Positions 34,016-43,644 of a stretch of 64,000 bases of DNA are shown in pieces; within the stretch, counting starts at the first letter, position 1, and each line of letters begins with the position of its first letter. The stretch comes from JABDLO01 sp041749255 (GTDB lineage: Bacteria > Bacteroidota > Bacteroidia > Chitinophagales > Saprospiraceae), in NCBI GenBank assembly GCA_041749255.1, contig JBGTBR010000022.1, positions 45,239 through 109,238 of the forward strand, in the 5' to 3' direction. The notes beneath the pieces were generated by a model. It did not search any database. It was given only the letters and a program-made list of their open reading frames with translations, and was not told where the DNA came from. The position numbers were made by a program, and so were the translations under genes.

Positions 34016-36550
34016 TTACCACACTTCTTTTCTCAATACTTCAAGCGGAGATTTGCTGAAAACCTCTCTGCTGTTGTACATACCTATGAGTATAACCAGG
34101 GTGGTAATGAAAATAAAAATGGCTAAAACCGGCCACCAAAAAATACTAAAGTCCAATTCAAATACAAAGCGTGAAAGTAAATAACTGCATATCAGGGCAA
34201 TGACAATGCCTGAAGCCGTCGATAAAGCTCCTAATAGCGCATATTCTATTGCATTGATCCTGACAATTTGATTTTTCAATGCGCCGATGGTCCGCAATAA
34301 GACACTTTCATTGATCCTTTGAAATTTACTTAAATACAGTGAACTGATCAAAACGATGAATCCAATCAAAATACTGAAGGCCGCCATAAATCTGATTACA
34401 TAACTGACCTTCGATAAAACTTCATTTACGGTCACGAGTATACTACCCAGGTCTATGAGTGATATATTGGGGAATAGTCTTACTACTTCATTGCGGTACA
34501 TGGCCGTAGTAGCGGCATCTGGAGTTTTTGTTACCAGAACATGGAACTGAGGAGCTTTTTCCAATACGCCTTCCGGGAAAAGGATAAAAAACCGGGTTTC
34601 TATTTTTCTAAAATTTATACTCCTTATACTTCCTACATAGGTTGTGAGCATAGCACCCTGCACATTCCAAAGTAATTCGTCCCCTATTTCCAGGTTTAAA
34701 TTTTCAGCATAATTATCAGCTAAAGAAATCCATATTGAATCCCCAGGATTTACCTCACCTATATATTCACCTGTAAGTATCTTCTCATCTTCCGGGAGAG
34801 TTTTGCGAAAACTGACTCTTGCCTCTCTGTTGGCCGCCCATCTACTTACCCTTACAGTAGTATCGGCAAACCACTCTTTTTTACTTCTGCCTTTCCAGCC
34901 TTCAAGTGTCATGGTCACGATAGGTACTTGTTCTACAATAGGTAAATCGAAATCCCGTGTTATTTTTTCCAAAGGTTCTACCTGATCAGTTTCAATACCA
35001 AAGAGGATCATATTCGGTTGATTGCCTGCACCCATTTCAGCTACATTATTGAGAATGAGCCCCTGAATAACAAATAAAGTGGTCAATATTGCTGCTCCCA
35101 AACCTATGGACAAAATGAGAATAAGCGTTTGATTTCCGGGACGGAAAAGATTACTTAAACCCTGTCGCCACACAAAACTCCAGTTTCTGGGGAAGAATCG
35201 TCTAACTCCAAAAGTTACCAGCTTAGCCATTCCATATAAAACCCCAAAAGCCATCAATAACCCCACTGAATAGGCCAGAGCATCTCTCCAATACCCTGTG
35301 AGATGCCACAAAAACCCATATATAAATAAAATCAACAAACCGTACAGAAACCAAACCCATTTATCCCGGTATATGGGTTGCTCTTCTTCGGTCCATCTCA
35401 AAACTTTAAGAGGACTTATTTTCCTGATTGAAACCAGAGGAATGAGGGCAAATAGGGCAGTCACACCCGCTCCCATTAAAAATCCTTGTGCTGCAGCCCC
35501 CTTCGACCATACCAATTCTACTTCAAACGGAAGAAAATCTTTTAAAACCAATGGAAGAGCCATTTGTAACAAACTTCCAATCAATACCCCAAGTACCACA
35601 CTCAATATACCAAATGTCATAATCTGAATAAAATAAACCATAAACGCTTGCCTGCTACTCATTCCCAGGCACCTCATGATAGCAATCGAATTGATTTTAT
35701 TCTTAATATAGATCCATATACTACTCGCAACACCAATACAGGCCAACAAGAGTGCGATGATAGCAACCAGGTTTAAAAATTGATTCAACGACCCAAAAGC
35801 ATAGGTAAGGCTGTCTTTTTGATCTTCAACAGTGGTAATGCTCAGAGCATTATCTCTATATGATCTTCTGTTTTCATCCTTCCATTCATCAGCGTCAAAT
35901 TCAGGAGGAAGTTTATAATAGTAATTATAATCCACAAGACTTCCAGGCTGGATAAGTTGTGTCCTATCCAAATATTCAAAGGGTATATACACAGTAGGCG
36001 CAAAAGACGAACCAACACTTATACTTCCGAGCACACTCTGTAATCTACCGCTGATCATGAAGCTATGCTGACCCAGTTTAATGCTATCTCCAGCTTGAAG
36101 ATTATTCTGTATCATCATTCCTTCCTCTACAAGGGCAGTACCTCTTTGTTGAAACTCGCGAAATTCACCTTCCGGTTCAGTTTTTAACTTTCCGTAAAAT
36201 GGAAAATCACCCTGTAATCCTTTTATTCTAACAAACTGACTTTCTCCGTTTCCCGGGAGGAAAGCCATAGAAAACAATTCGATTTCACGGGCGTGATCCA
36301 CAGCCACCGAATCTAGTTTTTCCAACAAAGAATCAGGAGCAGTCCTGTTTCCGGACACAGAAAGATCAGCACCGAGTAAAGTCCGGGCTTCCATTTCAAT
36401 CTCCCTGGTTAAGTTATCATTGAATGAATTGATGGCCACGAGAGCTGCTACTCCCAGTATAATAGATGACATGAATAAAAAAAGCCTGGATCTGTCCTTA
36501 CGGCTATCTCGCCATGCTGTCGAAAATAGTAAAGCTGACCCCTTCATCAT
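34016..36550 (-). CDS. ABC transporter permease, YbbP-like (double FtsX)
   Basis: 844-residue inner-membrane protein. One N-terminal helix (about 20-42), a large periplasmic MacB-like domain, a first FtsX block (about 255-375, three helices), further helices around 395-450, a second periplasmic region (about 500-715) and a final FtsX block (about 725-835). YbbP-type permeases pair with a YbbA ATPase and act on lipoproteins or other hydrophobic cargo; the substrate is unproven. The ATG overlaps the ATPase stop as ATGA, so the two form one transcription unit. Adjacent TesA-like esterase is a known neighbour of ybbAP. Confidence 0.9.
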   Translation of the reverse strand: MMKGSALLFSTAWRDSRKDRSRLFLFMSSIILGVAALVAINSFNDNLTREIEMEARTLLGADLSVSGNRTAPDSLLEKLDSVAVDHAREIELFSMAFLPGNGESQFVRIKGLQGDFPFYGKLKTEPEGEFREFQQRGTALVEEGMMIQNNLQAGDSIKLGQHSFMISGRLQSVLGSISVGSSFAPTVYIPFEYLDRTQLIQPGSLVDYNYYYKLPPEFDADEWKDENRRSYRDNALSITTVEDQKDSLTYAFGSLNQFLNLVAIIALLLACIGVASSIWIYIKNKINSIAIMRCLGMSSRQAFMVYFIQIMTFGILSVVLGVLIGSLLQMALPLVLKDFLPFEVELVWSKGAAAQGFLMGAGVTALFALIPLVSIRKISPLKVLRWTEEEQPIYRDKWVWFLYGLLILFIYGFLWHLTGYWRDALAYSVGLLMAFGVLYGMAKLVTFGVRRFFPRNWSFVWRQGLSNLFRPGNQTLILILSIGLGAAILTTLFVIQGLILNNVAEMGAGNQPNMILFGIETDQVEPLEKITRDFDLPIVEQVPIVTMTLEGWKGRSKKEWFADTTVRVSRWAANREARVSFRKTLPEDEKILTGEYIGEVNPGDSIWISLADNYAENLNLEIGDELLWNVQGAMLTTYVGSIRSINFRKIETRFFILFPEGVLEKAPQFHVLVTKTPDAATTAMYRNEVVRLFPNISLIDLGSILVTVNEVLSKVSYVIRFMAAFSILIGFIVLISSLYLSKFQRINESVLLRTIGALKNQIVRINAIEYALLGALSTASGIVIALICSYLLSRFVFELDFSIFWWPVLAIFIFITTLVILIGMYNSREVFSKSPLEVLRKEVW

Positions 36551-37263
36551 GATAAGGAGATTTTAACGGATTTTGTCACTTTGTCAAATTCTACCCTTCC
36601 ACCTTTCAGGCGAATGATCCGTTCCGTTTTACCTGCCAGTTCCAAATCATGGGTGACGATAACAAGAGTTGTATTTTGCTCTTTATTTAATTCGAAAAGC
36701 AGGTTTTCAACCATTTGTCCTGTATCATCATCTAAATTTCCAGTGGGTTCATCTGCAAAAAGGACTTCCGGATCATTGCTGAATGCCCTGGCAAGGGAAA
36801 CCCTTTGTTGTTCTCCCCCGGATAATTGCCCGGGATAGTGATGACCTCTGTCTTCTAACCCCACCCTTTTTAACAACTGCAGTGCTTTGGTTCTGGCATT
36901 GGATGACCGACCCTGAATTTCCAGGGGCAACATTACATTTTCGAGTGCTGTAAGTGTGGGTAGAAGTTGGAAGTTTTGAAATATAAATCCCACTTTCTGA
37001 TTTCGAACAAACGCTTTTTCGTTTTCGGTCATAGAGGTTATATCATTTCCACACAATACAATACGTCCGGTTGTAGGATGGTCAAGTCCGGCACATAGAC
37101 CCAGAAGGGTAGTTTTTCCACTTCCTGATGGCCCTACTATAGAGCATACTTCTCCTTTCCTGACTTCAAAATTGATTTCATCCAGTACTTTCAGGTCTCG
37201 TCCTTGACTCGGGTATATCTTTGAAACGTTTTTTACTTGTAATATGGTTGTATTATGTGTCAT
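36547..37263 (-). CDS. ABC transporter ATP-binding protein, YbbA/LolD-like
   Basis: 238 residues, cytoplasmic. Walker A GPSGSGKT (44-51), signature LSGGEQQRVSLARA (about 146-159), Walker B LFADEPTGNLD and H-loop VTHD. The GNLDDDTG motif and LDHPTTGRI are typical of the LolD/MacB/YbbA subfamily, which energises FtsX-type permeases. It overlaps the permease gene by four bases and is divergent from the SGNH esterase gene. In E. coli the ybbA-ybbP operon is divergent from tesA; the same arrangement is seen here. Confidence 0.93.
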   Translation of the reverse strand: MTHNTTILQVKNVSKIYPSQGRDLKVLDEINFEVRKGEVCSIVGPSGSGKTTLLGLCAGLDHPTTGRIVLCGNDITSMTENEKAFVRNQKVGFIFQNFQLLPTLTALENVMLPLEIQGRSSNARTKALQLLKRVGLEDRGHHYPGQLSGGEQQRVSLARAFSNDPEVLFADEPTGNLDDDTGQMVENLLFELNKEQNTTLVIVTHDLELAGKTERIIRLKGGRVEFDKVTKSVKISLS

Positions 37264-37376
37264 GTCTACGATGATTGCTAAGAAATAATTGGTTGAAGTT
37301 ATTTATATTCATGATTTATATCCTTACCAACAACCAAACTTTGATAAGTTCGTTCAAAATAATAAATAATAGACCA

Positions 37377-38093
37377 ATGCCCATTAACTATAGATATGCT
37401 TTTTCAATTATTGTATTCATGATCGCGACTGTAATTCTGTTTTTTATGCCTTCATGTAAATCGGAGAATGATCAAAATGCTTCAAAAGAAGACTTTTCTG
37501 CTTCAAAAGAAGAAGACACGGATATCAAAGAGCCCTCTTCTGATGCAGTCATACTTTTTTATGGAAATAGTCTGACAGCAGGCTATGGTCTCGATGAAGA
37601 CAAAGCATTTCCTGCTCTTATTCAGAAAATAATTGATTCCTTGGATCTTCCATACAGGGTTGTAAATGGAGGTTTAAGTGGAGAAACGACTTCTGGAGGT
37701 AAGTCGCGTTTAGGGTGGGTATTGCAAAACCCTGTCGATATATTTGTGCTGGAACTGGGAGCCAATGATATGCTCCGGGGACTCAGCGTGGAGGCCACAC
37801 GAAAAAACCTGGAGGATATCATCCTGGAAGTCAAATCCACCTGGCCGGAAACAGATATCATCCTCTGTGGTATGCAAGCTGCTCCGAATATGGGAAATGA
37901 TTATATAAGGGAGTTTTCTTCCATTTTTATAGAATTGGCAGAAAAACACAGCACCGGATACATCCCATTTTTATTGGATGGTGTAGCCGGAAACCCTTCC
38001 CTCAATCTCAACGATCTCAAGCATCCCAATGAAGAAGGACATAGAATAGTAGCACAAAATGTTTGGAACGTTTTAAATAAGTATTTACAATAA
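37377..38093 (+). CDS. SGNH/GDSL esterase, TesA-like arylesterase lipoprotein
   Basis: 238 residues from the ATG at 37377, which opens a signal sequence ending in a lipobox (FFMPSC, Cys 24); an upstream in-frame TTG at 37275 would add 34 unlikely residues. SGNH block I is GNSLTAGYG (nucleophile S65), with Asn replacing the usual Asp of GDSL. Block II is NGGLSGETTSGG, block III is ELGANDMLRG and block V is DLKHPN with D213 and H216. It hydrolyses acyl esters or thioesters in the periplasm. It faces away from a ybbA-like gene, matching the tesA-ybbAP neighbourhood of Proteobacteria. Confidence 0.9.
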   Translation: MPINYRYAFSIIVFMIATVILFFMPSCKSENDQNASKEDFSASKEEDTDIKEPSSDAVILFYGNSLTAGYGLDEDKAFPALIQKIIDSLDLPYRVVNGGLSGETTSGGKSRLGWVLQNPVDIFVLELGANDMLRGLSVEATRKNLEDIILEVKSTWPETDIILCGMQAAPNMGNDYIREFSSIFIELAEKHSTGYIPFLLDGVAGNPSLNLNDLKHPNEEGHRIVAQNVWNVLNKYLQ

Positions 38094-38929
38094 CAAGCAC
38101 ATATCCAAATGCTTTTATTCTGATGAAACGCCCATGACCGGGCTCGGACACAAAGGAGAATGATTAAAAAAAAGATCCGAAGGAGCGAAATATGATTAGC
38201 CCTGGGCTTCAGCCCAGGGTTAGGATATGAATCGGTCATTGTTTTGTCGGGATCTTTGTCCCCCCCAAAAGCTTTGTTGGCTTTGGGGACGCAAAAATCA
38301 TGACAAAACAAAACCAATCGTACCCAAATTTTAAACAGATGAAACGCCCATGACGGGCTTGGAAACACAAAGGAGAATGATTAAAAAAGAGCTCTGAAGG
38401 AGCGAAATATCAATAGCCCTGGGCTTCAGCCCAGGGTTATGATTTGAATAAGTCATTGTTTTGGCGGGATTTTTGCCCGAAAGGCGCAAAAATCATGACA
38501 AAACAAAACCAATCGTACCTAAATTTTAAACAGATCAATCATCCATGACGGGTTTGGAGTCACAAAGGGGAATGATTAAAAAAGAGCTCTGAAGGAGCGA
38601 AATATCAATAGCCCTGGGCTTCAGCCCAGGGTTATGATTTGAATAAGTCATCGTTTTGGCGGGATTTTTGCCTGAAAGGTGCAAAAATCATGACAAAACA
38701 AAACCAATCGTACCTAAATTTTATACAGATGAATCAAGACTTTTTTTGTTACCAGGACTTCAATTGTGCAGTATTTGTAACGCCATAATTGAAAAACTAA
38801 AAAATGCGAATAAATCTATTTTCCCAAATTCTTTCGTAGTAGATATTTAATAAATAATGCTTAAAAAATCAATGATAGTATTCGATCTTAATACTTATTT
38901 TAGCATCATGAATTTAAATCAAATGGAAT
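38094..38929. other. Gene-free region occupied by the tandem palindromic array
   Basis: About 836 bp without a supportable gene. Three tandem repeat units fill 38122-38727. The remaining 200 bp, up to the DUF4403-like gene, is plain AT-rich sequence with a 10-codon frame at 38908 that I do not regard as real. Confidence 0.6.
38122..38727. repeat. Three-copy tandem array of a 195-bp palindrome-bearing unit
   Basis: Units run 38122-38337 (216 bp), 38338-38532 (195 bp) and 38533-38727 (195 bp). Each contains GAAGGAGCGAAATAT (GGATCCGAAGGAGC variant in unit 1), a perfect hairpin CCCTGGGCT-TC-AGCCCAGGG, then a second hairpin with arms GATTTTTGC / GCAAAAATC inside an outer GTTTTG / CAAAAC pair, and ends ACCAATCGTACC-AAATTTTA-ACA. 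Units 2 and 3 are nearly identical; unit 1 has a longer second hairpin (about 21 extra bases). No ORF spans them. Confidence 0.9.
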
Positions 38930-40315
38930 TTGATCATTAAAAATACGTTTTGGGCTATTTACATTATCACAATTTTATTATTGGCTTCCTCGTGCAGCAG
39001 AAAGGTTTTTACCCCTCTATATCCGATTGAAAAAGTACAAGAACTTACTTCCACCCATTCAGATATAATATTCAATTACAAACTGGACAGACAGGCGATC
39101 AGGGATACATTTAACCGATCCATTGATGAAGCCCTGGTTGAAGCTTCGGGTAATCTGGAATATGGGATCAAAATAGATATTAAAAAACTGGATGAGGCCG
39201 ATGTGATTTTTGACCAAAAATTGGTAATGGTAACCGTACCGATCCATGTAAATTTGATCAGAAGAACATTTTTTCATGACTTTAGAGCTGAAGGCACACT
39301 TGAAATGGTATTTATAAGTCATCTCAATGTGGATACACTTTGGAATCTAAAGACCAATACCGCTATAGCTCATTACCGGTGGTTGACCAGGCCAAGACTT
39401 GACGCCGGTTTTCTGATCCCTATTGAAAGGATTTCCAATTGGATTTTGGACAAATACAAATCGGAAATAGAAGAGAATATTGACATGACAGTACGCGAAT
39501 CTATTTCATTGAGAAACCGGATGATCAACAACATGAAAATTTTCGGTAAACCAATACCCGTCTCCCAATCTGTAGGTGGATGGTTGCAAATCATACCTGA
39601 AATTGCTTATATATCCGGAAGTAAACGAACTTATGATTGGACGCTGGGTAAAGTGTATTTCAGGGCCAGAAATTCCTATTTTTCTTATAAACCCTCAATA
39701 AACCATACCAAATATTTACCTCCGGTTTTTATAGAGGATAATCTATCGGACACTTCAGTTATACGACTTAGCACAGAACTGACCATGGGAGACCTCTCAA
39801 AACAAGTCAATAGGAATTTTGAAGGCAGATCATTTTACGAAGGGGACAAGTATATCACTATCCAGGATGTTGTCATTTCAAACGATCAGGAAAAGATATC
39901 TGCTACAATAAAAGTTTCAGGCTCTTTCAATGGAACTATCCTCGTTTCGGGTACTCCGGCATATGATACTTTGAACAATAAAGTATATGCAAAGAATATA
40001 GACATATCAATGAGAACAAGAAATGTACTGCATAAGGCAGCCAGTTGGATTGGCAAAGGAAAAATGAAGAAATCCCTGGAAGCCACACTGGTTTTTTCCC
40101 TGGATGATTCCATTACGTATTTGCAGCAAGCTATTAATAATCAGGTAAATAGTATTCAGGATGAATATGGCTTGAAAGTGTTAGCCAATATAGGATCAGT
40201 CCAAATCGAAGAAATGAAGTTGGCCTCAGAAAGTATTTCTGTATTATTTAATTTTAAAACCTACATCGAAATTACAGTTCATGATTTCAGAAGCTTTAAT
40301 CATATGACTTGGTAG
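38930..40315 (+). CDS. Lipoprotein, probable DUF4403 family
   Basis: 461 residues. The signal sequence ends in LLLASSC, so Cys 22 is acylated and the protein is a lipoprotein. The rest is mostly beta strands with paired amphipathic segments (NLEYGIKIDIKKLDEADVIF, VPIHVNLIRRTF, then RPRLDAGFLIPIERISNWIL), and an ending region with LEATLVFSLDDS. This resembles DUF4403 proteins, which have a tandem lipid-binding-like fold; the assignment is from memory and not certain. The only plausible start is TTG at 38930. No partner gene is obvious. Confidence 0.7.
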   Translation: MIIKNTFWAIYIITILLLASSCSRKVFTPLYPIEKVQELTSTHSDIIFNYKLDRQAIRDTFNRSIDEALVEASGNLEYGIKIDIKKLDEADVIFDQKLVMVTVPIHVNLIRRTFFHDFRAEGTLEMVFISHLNVDTLWNLKTNTAIAHYRWLTRPRLDAGFLIPIERISNWILDKYKSEIEENIDMTVRESISLRNRMINNMKIFGKPIPVSQSVGGWLQIIPEIAYISGSKRTYDWTLGKVYFRARNSYFSYKPSINHTKYLPPVFIEDNLSDTSVIRLSTELTMGDLSKQVNRNFEGRSFYEGDKYITIQDVVISNDQEKISATIKVSGSFNGTILVSGTPAYDTLNNKVYAKNIDISMRTRNVLHKAASWIGKGKMKKSLEATLVFSLDDSITYLQQAINNQVNSIQDEYGLKVLANIGSVQIEEMKLASESISVLFNFKTYIEITVHDFRSFNHMTW

Positions 40316-40423
40316 ATTATGGATGGATTACTGGCTAATTTGGTTGCGTAGATCGATCATTTTCATTTAAATATGGACAAACCCTTCACATACTTTCTAT
40401 CTTATCTAAACCTGAATTTCCAA

Positions 40424-40465
40424 TCAAAAAAATGGACACCAGAATGCTCCATCTAGTGTCCATTT
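40424..40465 (-). terminator. Intrinsic terminator of the SnoaL-like gene
   Basis: Leftward AAATGGACAC and GTGTCCATTT (10 bp, with further pairing possible in the 16-nt centre) followed by a T-run. It lies 30 bases beyond the stop of the gene at 40495-41007. Reverse reading also could end the DUF4403-like transcript. Confidence 0.85.
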
Positions 40466-40494
40466 ATTCAAATCAAAAAGAATATATGCTAATG

Positions 40495-41007
40495 CTACAT
40501 CTCTTCCTTAGCATCGCTGTTTCCAATATCCCTGATACACACGTATTTGCCATCACGCTTTTCCCAAATCGCCATGTATTTACCAGTACGTATTACATTG
40601 CCCGCAGCATCTTTTGTGGTAGACTTACCCACTTCAGTAACCTGGTTTTCACTCCCGAATACCTCGAGAACTTCATAGGAAACTGTGGTTCCCGCTTCTT
40701 TTTTTGCTGTGCTTTCTTCATATTCTTTTTGGATATCAGCTTTACCTTTTACCATTGGCTTATTCTCCGGCATAGTTACAGCATCATGCGCCATAAAAGC
40801 CATCATGGCATTGACATCTCGCGCATTATCTGCCTCCGCCCATGCAGTTTCAATCGCCTGAATTTCGGCCTTAATTTTGCTCATATCAGGAGTAACTTCG
40901 GCCATAGCGGTTTCAGTTTCCTTTACTTCGGCGGTTTCATTACACGAAACCCCAATAAAAGATAATGCAAGACATACTGTTGCAATTTTCAAATTCATTT
41001 TATTCAT
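40495..41007 (-). CDS. SnoaL/DUF4440-like lipoprotein
   Basis: 170 residues. Lipobox IGVSC gives an acylated Cys at residue 22, followed by an acidic spacer. Residues about 45-165 form a cone-shaped alpha+beta NTF2/SnoaL-like domain: IQAIETAWAEADNARDVNAM, FMAHDAVTMPENKPMVKGKA, and the closing YMAIWEKRDGKYVCIRDIGN. Proteins of this type are often annotated DUF4440; none of the visible residues define a reaction. It is a single-gene unit with its own terminator. Confidence 0.85.
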   Translation of the reverse strand: MNKMNLKIATVCLALSFIGVSCNETAEVKETETAMAEVTPDMSKIKAEIQAIETAWAEADNARDVNAMMAFMAHDAVTMPENKPMVKGKADIQKEYEESTAKKEAGTTVSYEVLEVFGSENQVTEVGKSTTKDAAGNVIRTGKYMAIWEKRDGKYVCIRDIGNSDAKEEM

Positions 41008-41794
41008 AGTACTACTTTTTATTGCCTACTCTATACGGTTTTCAGCAAACCCCGTTTTTGATATTATTAAATACACTCAGAAAATAAATCCTTTTCATAA
41101 CTGGCAAATGGATATTTACCTTAATACCAACTTGCTGTTTTATTTTTCAGAAAGTCTTACACCTCACCTATACAGTTGTTTATTCTTGTATGTATGTAAA
41201 ATCAAATCTTTCAATCATAAACATAAAGTTATAGGCGAGGATGAATCGATCAGCGTGGGAGCAAATTTTGAAGACAGAAAAGTGTTTAACTTCCACAGAA
41301 ATACCTGCTTTTTGTGGAGTAAAGACATGTGATTTACATAGTCAATTTTAAACAGATCGGAATTTGCAGGATGTGAATAATGTGCAATTACATGATGCAA
41401 TTTTACATTGTTTTTTTTGTGAATCAATCAGAAGGTAAAATTAATAATTATTTTGATACTATAACTAGCAAATAAAATAAATTTTGATATGATTAATTTG
41501 AACCACAGAGTATCCTGCATTTTGCTTAAGGAAGATATTTTTGATAAACAAGGTTCGTTGAACAAATTTAGCACCTGGACAATATAAAAAGGAGAATTGA
41601 AAGAACGATGTCTTTAGAATGTTTCCATTTTTACTTTTTGCAATTGGGGCCTTAAAAAAATGGTTTTCCAATGGCAATGATTGGTTTAACCAGGTTCATT
41701 TATCCAAATCCAGTGGATTGAGTTTTACAAAATAAACAGCTATACCTATCTTATTTTAGGAGATGACATATAGACGGATGATGAATTAAGTACT
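41008..41794. other. Gene-free stretch of about 0.8 kb
   Basis: Between two leftward genes. Several short frames (70 codons or fewer, both strands) are present, but none has a signal peptide, conserved motif or codon pattern like its neighbours. I saw no tandem or strong inverted repeats. It may be decayed sequence or hold an unrecognised small RNA; nothing in it is supported directly. Confidence 0.5.
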
Positions 41795-43210
41795 TTAATC
41801 GGTTACTCTAAACTGCAACTCATTAACAACAAGTGGATTGGTATTCGCATTATTTCTAATAAAAACTTCAATGTAATCACCTTGTACTAAATCTACCTCG
41901 GTATTTAAAATGATTTGAAATGACTGATTATTTGATGCAGCGGCCATAGAAGCAATAGGTGCTGTGATAACTGTACCGTTTTTAGCAATTGCAATTGAAT
42001 AATCAGAATCATTGGAAGGTGCTTTTGCGCCTATTACAACAGATATATCAGCAACTATCGGTATTACATTATTATATGTAATTCTATTATTGGTGGCTAT
42101 AAACCTTTTTTGGTTTACCACAGTGGTGGTTCCGGTAATTTTGTAAAAAACCCCAACTGCCGGAAATAGAGTAGATGTGAGATTGTCATTAAAATAAATA
42201 AAACTGAACGCTCTGGAGTCTGGTATATCAGTGTTTTGTTTCATACTCCATCCTATAGCGTAAGAATCTAAACCAACTAAGGGGTTTGTTACATCTCTAA
42301 ACATATTTGTTGTTAAGCGTCCTCTATCAACTGTAGCTCCAGCATCCACCTTTATACCGTTAAGTCCATTGTAAACGAAATAATTATTTGACAAATCTAT
42401 ATCATCAATAATAAGACCGGGTAAAAACTCTATTGCAGAGCCGTTGGTAATACCTTCTACAAAAGTATAAGCTACCACGATTTTCCCTACATTACCAGTT
42501 AATTTTAGACCATCTGTAACTTTCCAATAGTTTTTATCAATGGTAGTGACCTTAAATCCTGAAATTTGTCCGACTCCTAAAGTAGGCCCATTAATTTCCA
42601 CCACTGAAGACCCTGGAAAAATATTACAGAAAAAAGTTCCTGTATTGTCTGAAAAATCATAGGCTTTTGAACCACTGCTAAAAGGTACAACAGCTAAATT
42701 TTCAATATATATACCAGTATTAACACTTCTAAGAACGGCACCACTAACGTTAGAAACTACCATATCTTTTTGCGGATCGGTACCTCTTAGTCCAGCCCCA
42801 TTCATAACAATATAATTGGGACTGATATTTACAAAACCTGAAAAGATATACATTTTAGTTGCATCCAATGTAATGGCTCCACCAGCGGGTGTTGGCAAAT
42901 CGGCAAGTGAGTAAACATAAACTAAGTTGGAGTTTACAGGGCTTTCAGAAAATACAAATGCTTTCCAGGTACCACCGCTATATACATCTAAGGTACTGTT
43001 AGTAGTATTATAAATCTGCAATCCTTCTGCAGGTCCTAAAATGGCATCCCGTTCACTGGTTGTCATTCGGGGGATCAACATTCCTCTTGTCGTTGATTGA
43101 ATATCCAACATTGCGGAGGAATCCGCATTTGTGGTTCCGATTCCCACTTGTGCATTACCTTGAATTAGGCTAAATAAAAATATACAGGCAAGAAATAATT
43201 TTGCTTTCAT
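41795..43210 (-). CDS. Secreted surface protein with tail-fibre-like N-terminal motif
   Basis: 471 residues. Signal peptide MKAKLFLACIFLFSLIQGNA, then QVGIGTTNADSSAMLDIQST followed by RGMLIPRMTTSERDAI and GLQIYNTT, a widely distributed Bacteroidota segment resembling the repetitive strands of phage tail fibres and adhesins. The remainder is beta-rich with Asn-rich turns (VEINGPTLGVGQISGFKVTT, then IDDIDLSNNYFVYNGLNG), suggesting a right-handed beta-helix. There is no T9SS C-terminal domain and no peptidoglycan-binding domain. Function unknown; a role in surface attachment is inferred. Confidence 0.75.
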   Translation of the reverse strand: MKAKLFLACIFLFSLIQGNAQVGIGTTNADSSAMLDIQSTTRGMLIPRMTTSERDAILGPAEGLQIYNTTNSTLDVYSGGTWKAFVFSESPVNSNLVYVYSLADLPTPAGGAITLDATKMYIFSGFVNISPNYIVMNGAGLRGTDPQKDMVVSNVSGAVLRSVNTGIYIENLAVVPFSSGSKAYDFSDNTGTFFCNIFPGSSVVEINGPTLGVGQISGFKVTTIDKNYWKVTDGLKLTGNVGKIVVAYTFVEGITNGSAIEFLPGLIIDDIDLSNNYFVYNGLNGIKVDAGATVDRGRLTTNMFRDVTNPLVGLDSYAIGWSMKQNTDIPDSRAFSFIYFNDNLTSTLFPAVGVFYKITGTTTVVNQKRFIATNNRITYNNVIPIVADISVVIGAKAPSNDSDYSIAIAKNGTVITAPIASMAAASNNQSFQIILNTEVDLVQGDYIEVFIRNNANTNPLVVNELQFRVTD

Positions 43211-43644
43211 GATTTTGAAGATTTGTAATTAAGTATTTTAGATATATAACAATAAGTATTTAATATCAGTTTATATCCAAACCATTGGACAGATGTGATT
43301 GTTCGAAACTAATTTCTGAACTTCAGCTGTACGTTGAAATAAGATATCATAAAAACAGAAGTTAATAAAATAATGCAAGTCACATTCTTCTGTGGATTTT
43401 TCTGATAAATTTCAACACTGCAAGAAAGCAGGGTTAAAAAATTTATGTATTTTATGGATACATATTTTGGCAATTGGAGAAATTCTAGCCCAAAAGGACA
43501 TAGTATAATTTATAGTTTTCCTGCAAAATACTCTCACCTGATACCAGATAAACAATATGTTTTAAACTTTCTTATTTTGCAAATGCTGTTTTGGGTGAAC
43601 GATTATTGTTATATTGAAGTTGTAGACTCTATAAATACTTAGTT
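43211..43644. other. Divergent intergenic region between two surface-protein genes
   Basis: 434 bp, AT-rich. A 65-codon rightward frame (43445-43642) exists but has no recognisable feature and ends two bases before the next ATG; I do not accept it as a gene. No repeat or clear promoter was seen. Confidence 0.4.

Noticed and set aside
37901..38368. 155-codon leftward frame and a 64-codon rightward frame (38656-38850) in the repeat array
   Set aside because: Both consist of repeat sequence or the antisense of the esterase gene; composition does not look coding.
38122..38727. CRISPR array
   Set aside because: Units are 195-216 bp with no short direct repeats separated by unique spacers, and no cas gene is in the window.
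40877..41332. 151-codon rightward frame
   Set aside because: Antisense to the start of the SnoaL-like lipoprotein gene; its hydrophobic run comes from the reversed signal sequence.
41215..41677. Two leftward frames of 70 codons in the 0.8-kb gap
   Set aside because: No motif, signal peptide or plausible codon pattern; could be decayed genes but cannot be supported.
43445..43642. 65-codon rightward frame before the surface-protein gene
   Set aside because: No recognisable feature and not supported by context.
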